Assembly (NCBI GenBank): GCA_938008165.1
Contig: CALLLP010000008.1
Span: 62,001-126,000, forward strand
DNA: 64,000 bases
Direction: 5' to 3'
Source: an uncultured Neomegalonema sp.
Lineage (GTDB): Bacteria > Pseudomonadota > Alphaproteobacteria > Rhodobacterales > Rhodobacteraceae
The notes under the pieces: generated by a model
What the model saw: the letters and a program-made list of their open reading frames with translations, nothing else
What the model was told of the DNA's origin: nothing
Database searches by the model: none
Part shown: positions 1 to 10,808 of the stretch, one piece after another
Position numbering within the stretch: position 1 is the first letter of the stretch
Layout: every line of letters begins with the position of its first letter
Translations under genes and position numbers: made by a program

Positions 1-286
1 TGGGCTTGCTCTTGGCCTCCACGCCCTGCTTTGCCTCCAGCACAAAACAGCCCTTACGGTACAGGTCCAAGCGGCCCTTGCTCGTGGTGCCGTCCGGGCG
101 GCGCATATCGACGGCCCGCTCGAAAACGTAATCATTGAACGCATCGGAGGCGCTGGAGGGTTCCGGGCGCTCTACTCCGATCAGGTCGCATAACTCGGAC
201 AGAAAAAGCTGATAATTCGCCCGCTCGTTCGCCCCGCTCTCGGACCACCGCTCCAGAAGTTTTTCCACCGCGTGCGAATCGTTCAT
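1..286 (-). CDS. N-terminus of class I SAM-dependent DNA methyltransferase / type IIL (MmeI-like) restriction-modification protein, or DISARM DrmMI-like; truncated by window edge
   Basis: Reverse-strand translation MNDSHAVEKLLERWSESGANERANYQLFLSELCDLIGVERPEPSSASDAFNDYVFERAVDMRRPDGTTSKGRLDLYRKGCFVLEAKQGVEAKSKP matches the typical N-terminus of this family (ANYQLFLSELCDLLGV...RIDLYKRGCFVLEAKQG). Confidence 0.8.
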   Translation of the reverse strand, partial: MNDSHAVEKLLERWSESGANERANYQLFLSELCDLIGVERPEPSSASDAFNDYVFERAVDMRRPDGTTSKGRLDLYRKGCFVLEAKQGVEAKSKP

Positions 287-665
287 ATGACGTGTCCCGT
301 TTCCCTTCGCTATGGTTAACCCATCGCGACAAGCATGTGGAGGTTATGAACGCGCATTATCGACATGTTACCTCTCATTGGTTGAAGGTCATGGACTGCG
401 TGCGGTACGCCTGTATTCTACAGGAAGGTGTTTTCACCGATTAATCCACCATAGAGGCGATACGCACATTTTCAAAAACGGTGGGTTTTTTGGTGGGTAT
501 TCATATTTTTATTTTCTTTAAACAATTGATAAAATTTATTTTTTGCAATTTTGATAGCAGACACCCTGTCCGCCAATGCACACTTTCCCATTACCCCTTG
601 CAGACCTGCTTAAAGCTGGGCGCGGGGCTTACGGTCGAAATTGTGGAGGGGGGAATAGAAAATAA

Positions 666-742
666 TGGCGCGGTTGACGGGGCTCGAACCCGCGACCCCC
701 GGCGTGACAGGCCGGTACTCTAACCAACTGAGCTACAACCGC
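666..742 (-). tRNA. tRNA-Asp (GTC), 3' CCA encoded
   Basis: Reverse strand GCGGTTGTAGCTCAGTTGGTTAGAGTACCGGCCTGTCACGCCGGGGGTCGCGGGTTCGAGCCCCGTCAACCGCGCCA folds as a cloverleaf; GCGGTTG/CAACCGC acceptor, GTC anticodon. Confidence 0.96.
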
Positions 743-892
743 GCAGCGAACTATCGTTCGCGTCCGACGTCTGTATTGTCCGTCCCCGCGAAGGTCAAGC
801 GTCGTTTGCATTCCGATGGCCAAAAATCGACCCTCGCCGGGAGCGTTGAAACCGAGTACGGATGGATAGACACGTCGGAGGGGGTCGAGACC

Positions 893-1333
893 ATGAAATC
901 TGTGGCAATCGCGGTATCGGCCGCCTTGATTCTGGGGGCCTGCTCGAACTGGGTTCAATATACGCCCACCCCCGCCTCAGTGGTCGAGACCCCATCCGCC
1001 GCAGAATCGGCGATCTTCGCAAAAAGCCCTTTCACGAGGGCCTTCGATAAGATCAAGGCGGGCGATTATGCGGCTGCCGAACCGTTTCTGGTACAGCAAC
1101 TGGCCAATCGTCCGGAAGATCCCTATGCCCTTCTGGCGATGGGAACGGTGATGGAGCAGACCGACCGGCGACCCGATGCGCTGATCTATTATCGCCTTGC
1201 GGCCCGCTACGGCGATCTCTCGCCGCTTGGCGAAACGGTGGCGGGCGATAGCGCGGCTGACGCAAACGCGCGGACAGTCAAAGATCTCGCCGTGGCGAAT
1301 ATCAGGCGCCTGAAGGGGCCACAATCGGGATAA
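893..1333 (+). CDS. Tetratricopeptide-like lipoprotein
   Basis: MKSVAIAVSAALILGACSNW signal peptide with lipobox LGAC; TPR-like helical segment AGDYAAAEPFLVQQLANRPEDPYALLAMGTVMEQTDRRPDAL. Confidence 0.7.
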   Translation: MKSVAIAVSAALILGACSNWVQYTPTPASVVETPSAAESAIFAKSPFTRAFDKIKAGDYAAAEPFLVQQLANRPEDPYALLAMGTVMEQTDRRPDALIYYRLAARYGDLSPLGETVAGDSAADANARTVKDLAVANIRRLKGPQSG

Positions 1334-1351
1334 GTCGCCCGTTTCGCTCCT

Positions 1352-2044
1352 CTATGCCGCCCGCAACCGCCCACCGGACATGACGACAGCGCGATCCATG
1401 CGGCCCGCCAATTCCATGTCATGGGTCGCAATCAGGGCCGAGAGGCCCTGTGTCCGCGCCAAAGAGACCAGCTCCTCGAACACCTTGGTCGATGTATCGG
1501 GGTCGAGGTTTCCAGTCGGCTCATCGGCCAACAGGATATTCGGCTCCGTCACGACCCCCCGCGCGATGGCCACGCGTTGCTGTTCGCCGCCGGAGAGTTC
1601 GGACGGGCGATGATCGATGCGTTCAGCGAGGCCCAGCCGATCGAGAATCGCCAGCGACCGCTTGCGTGCATCCACATCCGGCATCCCACCGATTCGAAGA
1701 GGCATCATCACATTTTCGACGGCGGTGAATTCAGGCAGCAGATGATGGAACTGATAGACGAAGCCAACCGCCGTCCGGCGCAACATCGTGCGTTGATCCG
1801 CATCGAGCGCACCGCAGGGCGTACCCGAAATCAGCACCTCGCCCCGATCAGGACGATCGAGCAATCCGGCGATATGCAGCAGGGTCGACTTGCCCGATCC
1901 CGAAGGGCCGACAAGGGCGACAACCTCCCCCGGCTCCAGCGCCAGATCGACGCCACGCAGGACAGTGAGCCAACCGTCCCCTTCCTTGTAGCGCCGTCCA
2001 ATATCGCGCAATTCAAAGGCGGGGCCTGCCTTGGGCCTATTCAT
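1352..2044 (-). CDS. lolD: Lipoprotein-releasing ABC transporter ATP-binding protein LolD
   Basis: Walker [10 protein letters not shown], signature [14 protein letters not shown], overlaps the LolC gene. Confidence 0.92.
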   Translation of the reverse strand: MNRPKAGPAFELRDIGRRYKEGDGWLTVLRGVDLALEPGEVVALVGPSGSGKSTLLHIAGLLDRPDRGEVLISGTPCGALDADQRTMLRRTAVGFVYQFHHLLPEFTAVENVMMPLRIGGMPDVDARKRSLAILDRLGLAERIDHRPSELSGGEQQRVAIARGVVTEPNILLADEPTGNLDPDTSTKVFEELVSLARTQGLSALIATHDMELAGRMDRAVVMSGGRLRAA

Positions 2045-3866
2045 AGCGCAGGGCCTCGATCGGATCGAGATTGGCCGCTTTCCATGCCGGATAGAGCGTC
2101 GCGATGAAGGACAGGAACAGCGCCATGCCCAAGGTAAAGAGCACGTCGCCCGTCTCCAGACTGGCGGGCAATCCGGACAATCCATAAACATCCGAAGGGA
2201 AGACCGGCCCCACAACGCTTTCAACCGCGCTCTGGATCGGCCCGATATTGAGGCAGAACAATACGCCGAGAATCGTGCCCGCAACGGCCCCTACGACACC
2301 GATACTGGCCCCGCAAATGAAAAAGACGCGCAGCACCGCCCCGCGCGACATGCCCATGGTCCGCAGGATCGCAACATCGCGCGCCTTGTCCTTCACAAGC
2401 ATGACAAGCCCGGAAATGATGTTGAGCGCCGCGACAAGAATGATCAGCGTCAGAATCAGGAACATCACATTACGCTCGACATCGAGCGCCCCGATCAGAC
2501 TGCCTTGCAGATCCCTCCACGTATAGACCCCGACGCTCTGGCGCGCGGCCTGCCGGATCGGCTGAACGTATTCGGACACCGCTTCGGGATCGGCAACGGT
2601 GACCTCCAATGAGTCCACCACGCCTTTCTTGTTGAAGTAAAGCTGCGCCTGTCTCAGCGGCATATAGACAAAGGCCGCATCGTATTGCGACAGGCCCAGC
2701 TTGAAAATGTAGGTAACCGGATAACTCTTGGACCGGGGCGTGACGCCGAAGGGTGTCAGATCGCCGTCGGGCGAGACCAGCGTGACCCTGTCGCCAATGC
2801 GCAGACCCAGCTTACGCGCCACCCCGTCGCCCATCGCGATGCCATCGTCGTCAAGATAGTTATCCAGCGACCCGGCGCTGTCCTCCGGGTCGGTGACGAC
2901 CTTAAGCTTTGCCAGATCCTCGCGGCGCATCCCCCGCACGATCACGCCGGTATGGCGGTTTGCATTGCTGGCGAGAACCTGCCCTTCGATCGTCGGCGCG
3001 ACGTGCATCACGCCGTCGACCTGACGAATCGCGATGGCGAGCGCGTCGTAATCCTGGAATTTCTCCTGCTGCGAGGTGACGTTGATATGCGGGTTCACAC
3101 CGAGAATCTGCTCGATGAGGGTTTCGCGAAATCCCGTCATAACGGCCATGACGATGATCAACGTGGCCACGCCAAGCCCGATTCCGACCAGCGAAAATCC
3201 GGCGATAACCGAAATAAACCCCTCCTTGCGGCGGGCGCGCAGATACCGCGAGGCGATATCCCACTCAAACCCCGCAAACGCCTTGGTCCCGGCCTCGCGC
3301 AGCGGCTTGGGAACGAAGTTTCCACGCGGCATGGCATCGCGGGGCGGATGATTCGGGGGCGCCTGAGTGCCTTGTTCGGGGGTGACTTTCTCGGTTGCGC
3401 GTTGGCGGACCCGTTCGGCGGCGCGGCGCACCCGTTGAACGCGGTCATCGGGCGCATTGTCGAAGGCGCTTTCCAGTTCCGGCGAAGCGGGGATGCTCGC
3501 TTTCGTCTTGCGCGGGCGGCGGTCGGGCGCTGGCGAGATTCGCGGACGGGAGGACGGGGCTGGATTTTCGGCGGCAGACTTGTCGATATTACGCATCATC
3601 GACCGCACGAGCGAGGGCCGCTCAGGGGCCGGGGCGTCGGAAATGGACGGGGCCGGGGACTTGGCAGGGCGAGGATCGGGCGCGGAAACCGGCGCGGCGG
3701 GCGCGTCTTTCTTGGGTTGGGAATCGCGCGCATCCGCTGCGCGGGCAGCCAGATTGCGCAAGGCAGAGACCCGCTGAGACGCCTCGCCCACCGCTTTGGG
3801 TCGGGTCTTGCGATCCTTGTTGTCTTCTAGCGCCAATTCCCGGCCTTCCTCATGATGCCCGGCCAT
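2037..3866 (-). CDS. lolC: Lipoprotein-releasing ABC transporter permease LolC/LolE with long Pro/Ala-rich N-terminal extension
   Basis: Core [62 protein letters not shown] typical of LolC/E; about 180 aa of low-complexity sequence precede it (internal start possible at 3332). Confidence 0.85.
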   Translation of the reverse strand: MAGHHEEGRELALEDNKDRKTRPKAVGEASQRVSALRNLAARAADARDSQPKKDAPAAPVSAPDPRPAKSPAPSISDAPAPERPSLVRSMMRNIDKSAAENPAPSSRPRISPAPDRRPRKTKASIPASPELESAFDNAPDDRVQRVRRAAERVRQRATEKVTPEQGTQAPPNHPPRDAMPRGNFVPKPLREAGTKAFAGFEWDIASRYLRARRKEGFISVIAGFSLVGIGLGVATLIIVMAVMTGFRETLIEQILGVNPHINVTSQQEKFQDYDALAIAIRQVDGVMHVAPTIEGQVLASNANRHTGVIVRGMRREDLAKLKVVTDPEDSAGSLDNYLDDDGIAMGDGVARKLGLRIGDRVTLVSPDGDLTPFGVTPRSKSYPVTYIFKLGLSQYDAAFVYMPLRQAQLYFNKKGVVDSLEVTVADPEAVSEYVQPIRQAARQSVGVYTWRDLQGSLIGALDVERNVMFLILTLIILVAALNIISGLVMLVKDKARDVAILRTMGMSRGAVLRVFFICGASIGVVGAVAGTILGVLFCLNIGPIQSAVESVVGPVFPSDVYGLSGLPASLETGDVLFTLGMALFLSFIATLYPAWKAANLDPIEALRYE

Positions 3867-5193
3867 AAATATCGGCGAGGCGGTTGATGGCGTCGTCGGG
3901 GGCGAGGTTCTGCGTCTCGCCCGTGCGGCGGCTGACCAGTTCCACGACACCTTCTTTCAGGCCCCGTGGACCGACCACGAGTTTCCACGGAATACCGATC
4001 AGATCGATGGTGGCGAATTTGGCACCGGCACGCTCGTCGCGGTCATCATAGAGAACGTCGAGACCCCGTGCCGTCAGCGTGGCATAGAGACTTTCACAGG
4101 CCGCATCCGCCGCCTCGTCACCCTGTCGCAGGTTGATGACCGCCACCTCGAAGGGGGCAACGGCCTCTGGCCAGATGATTCCCTTGTCGTCGTGGCTCGC
4201 CTCGATGATCGCCCCGGCAAGGCGCGAGACGCCGATGCCGTAAGACCCGCTCTCGAAAGGCACGGCCTCGCCGCCGGGGCCCATGACGGTCGCGTTGAGC
4301 GGCTTGGAATATTTCGACCCGAAATAAAAGATATGCCCGACTTCGATGCCCCGTGCCGTCAGGCGGCGATTTTCGGGGATTTCCGCCTCGAAAACCGCTT
4401 CTTCGTGGGTTTCGTCGGTGCGGGCATAGGAAGCGGTCCAGCGGTCCACAATGGCTTGCAGCGCGGGCGCATCCTCCCAATCGATCGCCCCCTCCCCGAG
4501 CGACAATTCGGCAAGATCACGGTCGAGAAACACACCCGATTCGCCGGTCTCCGCAAGGATGAGGAATTCGTGGGTCATATCTCCGCCGATCGGTCCGCTA
4601 TCAGCCCGCATTGGGACTGCTTTCAAGCCCATACGCTCAAATGTTCGTAAATAACTTACAAACATACGGTTATAGCTGTGCCGCGCACCCTCCTTGTCGA
4701 GATCGAAGGAATAGGCGTCTTTCATCAGGAATTCGCGCCCGCGCATCACACCGAAGCGGGGGCGCACCTCGTCGCGGAACTTCCACTGGATATGATAGAG
4801 AATACGCGGCAGATCGCGATAGCTGCGGATGCCCGCGCCCGCGATCTCGGTAATCTGCTCCTCGTTGGTCGGACCATAGAGCATTTCGCGGCCCTGCCGA
4901 TCCTCGATTCGCAGCATTTCGGCACCGTAATCGTCGTAGCGTCCGCTCTCGCGCCACAAATCCGCCGATTGGATCGTGGGCATCAGGACGGGAATGGCCC
5001 CCGCGCGCTGCTGCTCCTCATGGACGATGTTCTCGATCTTGCGCAGGACTTTATATCCCAGCGGCAACCAGGAATAGATGCCCGCCGACGCCTGACGGAT
5101 CATCCCTCCGCGCAGCATAAGACGGTGGGAAACGATCTCCGCCTCGGCGGGCGTTTCCTTTTGTACGGGCAGAAAGTAACGGGAAAGACGCAT
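3850..5193 (-). CDS. proS: Prolyl-tRNA synthetase, short alphaproteobacterial class
   Basis: [66 protein letters not shown], motif 2/3 regions [19 protein letters not shown]. Confidence 0.95.
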   Translation of the reverse strand: MRLSRYFLPVQKETPAEAEIVSHRLMLRGGMIRQASAGIYSWLPLGYKVLRKIENIVHEEQQRAGAIPVLMPTIQSADLWRESGRYDDYGAEMLRIEDRQGREMLYGPTNEEQITEIAGAGIRSYRDLPRILYHIQWKFRDEVRPRFGVMRGREFLMKDAYSFDLDKEGARHSYNRMFVSYLRTFERMGLKAVPMRADSGPIGGDMTHEFLILAETGESGVFLDRDLAELSLGEGAIDWEDAPALQAIVDRWTASYARTDETHEEAVFEAEIPENRRLTARGIEVGHIFYFGSKYSKPLNATVMGPGGEAVPFESGSYGIGVSRLAGAIIEASHDDKGIIWPEAVAPFEVAVINLRQGDEAADAACESLYATLTARGLDVLYDDRDERAGAKFATIDLIGIPWKLVVGPRGLKEGVVELVSRRTGETQNLAPDDAINRLADIYGRAS

Positions 5194-5494
5194 CAGTGGA
5201 GCCAATCTGAGTCTTGTTTTGCGACAAAGCGGGGTTCTGAACAAACAAACCGTTGCGTCTTCTAGACGATCCGGCAGGCAGGTTAAAGCGGCATTGCATG
5301 GACATTGTCCTGAATTCATCTTGCTTGATGGCTGTTTCCACCCCTTTCAACCCGCCTAATGGGGCCGTTATGCGACAATTCGACCCCTCATACAGCCCCG
5401 GTTTCCCCCATTTATCTGTGGACAACAATCGTCGCCCGCCCTATCAACGAAGCCAGAAGGGCCGCAGAGCCTAGGTCCGGGGAGACCAAAATTG

Positions 5495-5526
5495 AAAAGG
5501 CGCGCCCTATGAGGGGCGCGCCTTTT
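5495..5526. terminator. Bidirectional terminator-like hairpin
   Basis: AAAAGGCGCGCCC-ctatga-GGGGCGCGCCTTTT, near-perfect inverted repeat with A and T tracts on both sides. Confidence 0.75.
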
Positions 5527-5749
5527 CCATGTGTGCACAGTGTTTTAAGTGAACCGGAAGCGATGGGTCGTAAAAAGGGGGCGACGATCTTACGGTTATC
5601 CATCGTCCCGGTTCGGGGTTATATCTGCAAACTGCGGGCCAGTTTTGTACAATGCTGGTTTTTATTCCAAACTTTTTGCTCTAGCCTCCCCGCATCACCG
5701 ACAGGCAAAGCGCATTCCGCCGTGATTTCTGGAGTGAGCGCCGATCACC

Positions 5750-6937
5750 CTACAGCAAAATGACCGCGACCCGCTCCCCCGCCTTGCGCGGAGGATCATC
5801 GACCGGGCGCATCATCAGGGCATTCGCCTGCGACAGCAGGGCCAGACGCGAACTGTCCTGACTGTCGAAGGGCGTAACCGCGAGGGTGCCGCCCTGCGCG
5901 ACACAGCGGGCGCGCATGTAATGCTCGCGCGGGCCATTCTTCGGCAGATCGACCGCCAACACCGCATCGCGCATCTCCGGGGCACTCGCCGCCATACCTG
6001 ACAGCACCATCAAGGCAGGCGCGAGAAAAATCCGCCCGCAGACCATGGCGGAGACCGGATTGCCCGGCAAGCCCAGCATCGGCGTGCCGTTCAGGCGACC
6101 GGCCATCAGCGGCTTTCCGGGCCGCATGGCAACCTTGTAGAGATCAAGGTCGAGACCATGACCGGTCAGGGCCGGGCGGATCAGATCATGATCGCCGACC
6201 GATGCCCCGCCAAGGGTGACGAACAAATCCGATTCCGCCCCCTCCAGCGCCAAACGGCGCAGGGCCTCCGGCTCGTCAAGCGCGATGGGCAGGATGTCGG
6301 CAACCCCGCCCAAGGTCTCGATCAGCGCCGCCAGACCGAAATTATTCGATGAGACGATCCCGCCCTCTCCCACCGGATCGCCGGGCATGGCCAGCTCGTC
6401 ACCTGTGGCCAGCAAAGCGACACGCGGCTTGCGGTGGATGGCGATGAAGGCATGACCCGCCGCCGCAAGCAGGGCGATATTTTCCGGCGACAGGCGATGC
6501 CCCGCCCGCAGCAACCTGTCGCCCTCGGAAAAATCCAGCCCCGCCCGGCGCAGATAGGGGGCGGAATCGAGCGTGTCGTTCAGAACGATCCGATCGCCGT
6601 CGCGGATCGCATCCTCCTGAATGACGATGCGGTCCAGCCCATCGGGCACCGGCGCTCCCGTGAAGATGCGGATCGTCTCACCCGGACCGACCGACCCATC
6701 GAAGGGATGCCCCGCCGCCGCTTCGCCCACAACCGTAAAGGACGCGCCGGGCTGCACCGCATCACCCCGCACGGCATAGCCATCCATCGCCGAGGCGTTG
6801 AAGGGGGGTTGCGTATGCCGGGCAATGATGTCCTGTGCCAGCACCCGGCCCACCGCACCCGTGATCGCCACCGTCTCGCGCCCCACGGGCACCATCAGCG
6901 ACAGAATGCGGTCGCGGGCCTCCTCGACCGAAATCAT
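5750..6937 (-). CDS. moeA: Molybdopterin molybdotransferase MoeA
   Basis: [73 protein letters not shown]. Confidence 0.95.
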   Translation of the reverse strand: MISVEEARDRILSLMVPVGRETVAITGAVGRVLAQDIIARHTQPPFNASAMDGYAVRGDAVQPGASFTVVGEAAAGHPFDGSVGPGETIRIFTGAPVPDGLDRIVIQEDAIRDGDRIVLNDTLDSAPYLRRAGLDFSEGDRLLRAGHRLSPENIALLAAAGHAFIAIHRKPRVALLATGDELAMPGDPVGEGGIVSSNNFGLAALIETLGGVADILPIALDEPEALRRLALEGAESDLFVTLGGASVGDHDLIRPALTGHGLDLDLYKVAMRPGKPLMAGRLNGTPMLGLPGNPVSAMVCGRIFLAPALMVLSGMAASAPEMRDAVLAVDLPKNGPREHYMRARCVAQGGTLAVTPFDSQDSSRLALLSQANALMMRPVDDPPRKAGERVAVILL

Positions 6938-7410
6938 GCCGCCTCGAACGGGCCGGAGACGCCGCCATCCTTATGGGTCAGGCGGATGGCCTCGATCCGC
7001 ATGCCCTTATCGACCGCCTTGCACATGTCATAGATTGTCAGGGCCGAGACGCTTACCGCCGTCAAGGCCTCCATCTCCACACCCGTCTGCCCCGTCACCT
7101 TGGCCGTCGCCTCGATCTCGATGGCGTTCTCGGCCTCGATGGGGTGAAAATCGACCGAGACTTTCGACAGACCGAGGGGGTGGCAGAGCGGGATCAGATC
7201 GCTGGTGCGCTTGGCCCCCATGATCCCGGCGAGCCGCGCAACGCCCAGCACATCGCCTTTCTTGTGACCTTTTTCGAGTATCATCGACAGCGTTGTTCCC
7301 TGCATCACAATGCGACCGCGAGCGGTGGCCGTGCGCGATGTCACGTCCTTGGTGGAGACATCGACCATCGCCGCCGCCCCTGTCTCGTCAAAATGCGTGA
7401 ACCCAGCCAT
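6934..7410 (-). CDS. moaC: Cyclic pyranopterin monophosphate synthase MoaC
   Basis: [32 protein letters not shown]...[18 protein letters not shown]; overlaps moeA by 4 bp. Confidence 0.95.
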   Translation of the reverse strand: MAGFTHFDETGAAAMVDVSTKDVTSRTATARGRIVMQGTTLSMILEKGHKKGDVLGVARLAGIMGAKRTSDLIPLCHPLGLSKVSVDFHPIEAENAIEIEATAKVTGQTGVEMEALTAVSVSALTIYDMCKAVDKGMRIEAIRLTHKDGGVSGPFEAA

Positions 7411-7476
7411 GCGCCTTTCCCCCCCGAATGTTTGGCCGCGAGATAAAGCCAAAGGCGCGCGCGGGGCAAGGGGATG

Positions 7477-8268
7477 TCATGGAGCGGGAAAATCCTCCGT
7501 ATGCACCATGACCCCGCTGTCATGCGCGATCACGATCCCGAAGGCGGGCGGATCATGGCATTCGACCGAGGTATCGTCGCCCGCGAAGATCAGTGGCATT
7601 TGCCCCACAGGGCTTTTGAACACCGCATAGGGCGTGCCGCGATACGAACCGAAGATCGTGCGATGGATATGGCCGCAGAGAATCTGCTGCACCGTGCCAT
7701 GGCGCGCGATCAGGTCGTGGAATGCCTCGCCATCGCGCAGCATGATCCCGTCCATCGCCTCAAAGCCGGTGGCATGGGGCGGATGGTGCATCGCGACGAT
7801 GCAGGGCGCATCCCCCGCCTCCGTCAGCGCCGCATCGAGCCACGCCAGACGCGCGGGGCACAGCTCCCCCGCATGGCTGAAGGCATCGCCCTCGCGCGGC
7901 GCGATCAGCGTATCGAGGGTAATCAGGCGATGGGCACCAAGGGGAATCACCCGCTGCACGAACCCCGACCCATCGACCGGCGTTTCGGGAAAAATCTCGC
8001 GAAACTTGGCGCGGTTGTCATGATTGCCAAGCATCGGCACGACCGGCAGCGGCACATCCTCCAGCACCGCGCGCAGCTTGCGATAGGACCCCCGGTCGCC
8101 CCAATGGGTCAGATCGCCCATCAGCAGGATCATATCCGCATCGGGCACCGACGAGAGCGCGTGGGCCAGCCCCGCCCGCAATCGCGATTCCGGCTCCGGG
8201 CATCCCGCGCGGAGCTTTACGGTCATATGAATATCGGTGAAGACGATGAGTTTGGAGGCATGCTGCAT
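7477..8268 (-). CDS. Metallophosphoesterase (CpdA-like 3',5'-cyclic nucleotide phosphodiesterase family)
   Basis: FTDIHMTV...LMGDLTHWGDRGSY...PMLGNHDNR...MHHPPHATG...CGHIHR. Confidence 0.85.
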   Translation of the reverse strand: MQHASKLIVFTDIHMTVKLRAGCPEPESRLRAGLAHALSSVPDADMILLMGDLTHWGDRGSYRKLRAVLEDVPLPVVPMLGNHDNRAKFREIFPETPVDGSGFVQRVIPLGAHRLITLDTLIAPREGDAFSHAGELCPARLAWLDAALTEAGDAPCIVAMHHPPHATGFEAMDGIMLRDGEAFHDLIARHGTVQQILCGHIHRTIFGSYRGTPYAVFKSPVGQMPLIFAGDDTSVECHDPPAFGIVIAHDSGVMVHTEDFPAP

Positions 8269-8364
8269 GGTCGTCGCTCGCCGGGTTTCGGTTTTCGATT
8301 TTGTTCTCCAGCCTAGCGGTGCATATCTGCTCACGAAACGAAAAATCAGCGAGGGGAGAGAACC

Positions 8365-9345
8365 ATGACCGATGTAAAATGCGTGCAGATCGAGCAACCC
8401 GGCGGTCCGGAGGCGATGCAGATCGTTCACCGCGAGGTCGGCGCACCGGGAGAAGGAGAAATCCGGGTGCGGCACCATGCCTGCGGGCTGAACTTTATCG
8501 ATGTCTATCAGCGCGAGGGTCTGTATCCCCTGCCCTTGCCCGCAACGCTGGGCATGGAGGCGGCGGGCGTGGTCGAGGCGGTCGGCGCGGGCGTATCGCA
8601 TCTGAAAGAAGGCGACCGCGTCGCCTATGCCGCCGCCCCTCCCGGTTCATATTCCGAAGCGCGGGTAATGCCCGCCCAGAACGTTTGCAGCCTGCCCGAA
8701 GGAATCGATTTCGAGACCGGGGCGGCGATGATGCTGAAGGGATTGACGGTCGAATACCTGTTCAACCGCACCGCAAAGCTCAAGGCGGGCGACACGATCC
8801 TGTTTCATGCGGCAGCGGGGGGCGTGGGCCTGATCGCCTGTCAATGGGCGCGGGCGGCAGGGATTACCCTGATCGGCACGGCGGGCACCGATGAGAAATG
8901 CGCCCTCGCAAAGAATCACGGCGCGGCCCATGTCATCAATTACCGCTCGGAAGATTTCGCCGCGCGCGTCAAGGATATCACCGCAGGCAAGGGCGTCAGT
9001 GCCGTTCTGGATTCGGTCGGAAAGGATACGTGGGAAGGCTCGCTCGACTGCCTCGCCCCGTTCGGCCTGATGGTCACATTCGGGAATGCATCGGGCAAAG
9101 TGCCCCCCTTCGATCCGGGGATTCTGGGGCCGAAAGGGTGCCTCTATGTCACCCGCCCGACCCTGTTTGGCCACCTGACGAGCCGCGAAAAGACGCAGGA
9201 GATGGCCGATAACCTCTTTGCCAAGGTCAAGAGCGGCGATGTGACAATCCGCATCGATCAACGCTTTGCCCTCGATGACGTCGCCGAAGCGCATCGCGCA
9301 TTGGAAGCGCGCAAGACGACCGGCGCGACTGTGCTGACCGTCTGA
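8365..9345 (+). CDS. Quinone oxidoreductase (NADPH:quinone reductase, MDR superfamily)
   Basis: LNFIDVYQREGLYPLPLPATLGMEAAGVVEAVG, LFHAAAGGVGLIACQWARAAG. Confidence 0.9.
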   Translation: MTDVKCVQIEQPGGPEAMQIVHREVGAPGEGEIRVRHHACGLNFIDVYQREGLYPLPLPATLGMEAAGVVEAVGAGVSHLKEGDRVAYAAAPPGSYSEARVMPAQNVCSLPEGIDFETGAAMMLKGLTVEYLFNRTAKLKAGDTILFHAAAGGVGLIACQWARAAGITLIGTAGTDEKCALAKNHGAAHVINYRSEDFAARVKDITAGKGVSAVLDSVGKDTWEGSLDCLAPFGLMVTFGNASGKVPPFDPGILGPKGCLYVTRPTLFGHLTSREKTQEMADNLFAKVKSGDVTIRIDQRFALDDVAEAHRALEARKTTGATVLTV

Positions 9346-9551
9346 CACCGCGTCGCTTGTCGTCCCGCTTGGAGGGGTCGGATCGGGCGGGCCTGTGCCA
9401 TCGGGGCCTGTCCGTAACCCCGATAAATGAGCGTATCGCTTGTTCGACACGGGCTCGCCGTGTATATCTTCGGCAGAAGGCACCGGGGGGAGGCTTGGCC
9501 GTCTTCGGCTGCGCCCTATATCGGGTCAAAGGCCTTTAAAACACGCGTGCA

Positions 9552-10715
9552 ATGAGGATCGCGATGACCCCGATTTCCCCGTTCCGGATGGCTCTGGCGG
9601 CTTTATTTGTGCCTCTCCTGACAATGGGCTGTTCCCAGTACCTTCAGCCCGACCCCCTGAACAAGACGACCTCCATCGTCAATGGAACGCAGGTCACGCG
9701 CGGCCCCTCCACCGGCCCGATTGCTTCGGGCTTTGCCGCCACCGCCGCCCCCGCGGGCAGCAGCTTTGAGCCTGCCCTTGGCGAGCCGTTCGATGTGGAA
9801 GCGTTGGTTGGCCTATCCGACAATGATACGGCCCTGCCCGAATTGCAGGGCATCGATTTCGGTGTGGAGCAGAGCGGCATCTCGGATATCATCGCTTCGG
9901 GCGCGGTATCGCAGGGGGGCGATCCTGCCTCCTATTCCCTGTCGGATATTGGCCAGACGATCTATTTCGCGACCGATAGTTCGGAGCTGACCGACCGCGC
10001 CCGCGAGACGCTGCGCCGTCAGGCCGCATGGCTGAATGTCAACGAAAGCGCCCGTGTCATCATCGAAGGTCACACGGATGAACGGGGCACCCGCGAATAC
10101 AACCTCGCCCTTGGAGATCGCCGGGCGAGCGCCACGCGCGGCTATCTGATTGCCGTAGGCGTCGATGAAGCGCGGCTCGACAAGACCTCCTACGGCAAGG
10201 AACGCCCGGTCGCCCTTGGCTCCGACGAGCAGGCATGGGCACAGAACCGGCGCACCGAAACCCTGATCGAAGGCGGCAACAGCTTTTCGGAGATTCCCCC
10301 CCCTTCGGCTCCCTTCCTCTCGGAAGTGACGACGAGCGCACTCGAAACGGCCCCGTTGCTACAGACCGGCATCACGGATGAGACGATCTTCCCGCTCCAG
10401 CCACTGAATTCGGACACGTCGGACAGCCTGACCCTCGATCCGCTGTTCCCGGATCAAAGCACGCCCCCCGGCACCATCAGCTACGGGACCACCACGGATT
10501 TCTACAGCCCTGCGAGCCAGGGCGCCACATCCCAGGGCTTCGACAGCACGACCATCGCCCCCACCGTCTTTGACACCGGAACGACCACCCCCTTGCCGCC
10601 CGTCACCGCGACATCACCGACGCGAATCGAGGATGTGAGCGTCGATGACCTGCTGCGCGACCCCAGCCTGATCGACCGGATCGGCACGCCGGGGCAGACG
10701 ACGCCCAGCTCCTGA
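9552..10715 (+). CDS. OmpA/Pal-family lipoprotein with long Thr/Ser/Pro-rich C-terminal tail
   Basis: Lipobox LTMGC; OmpA domain IYFATDSSELTDRARETLRRQAAWL...VIIEGHTDERGTREYNLALGDRRASATRGYL...NRRTE; about 150 aa low-complexity tail. Confidence 0.8.
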   Translation: MRIAMTPISPFRMALAALFVPLLTMGCSQYLQPDPLNKTTSIVNGTQVTRGPSTGPIASGFAATAAPAGSSFEPALGEPFDVEALVGLSDNDTALPELQGIDFGVEQSGISDIIASGAVSQGGDPASYSLSDIGQTIYFATDSSELTDRARETLRRQAAWLNVNESARVIIEGHTDERGTREYNLALGDRRASATRGYLIAVGVDEARLDKTSYGKERPVALGSDEQAWAQNRRTETLIEGGNSFSEIPPPSAPFLSEVTTSALETAPLLQTGITDETIFPLQPLNSDTSDSLTLDPLFPDQSTPPGTISYGTTTDFYSPASQGATSQGFDSTTIAPTVFDTGTTTPLPPVTATSPTRIEDVSVDDLLRDPSLIDRIGTPGQTTPSS

Positions 10716-10808
10716 GGGCCGCGCAATAAGCGCATGGAGATCACTCCGGCATAGAAAAAATCGGCGTATTGGAACCCATCGGGCAGGCTCGCATTGATAG
10801 GGCCTGTC

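Noticed and set aside
2685-3830. 381-aa plus-strand ORF opposite lolC
   Set aside because: Antisense to a clear LolC gene; His/Arg/Gly-rich composition typical of spurious antisense ORFs in high-GC DNA.
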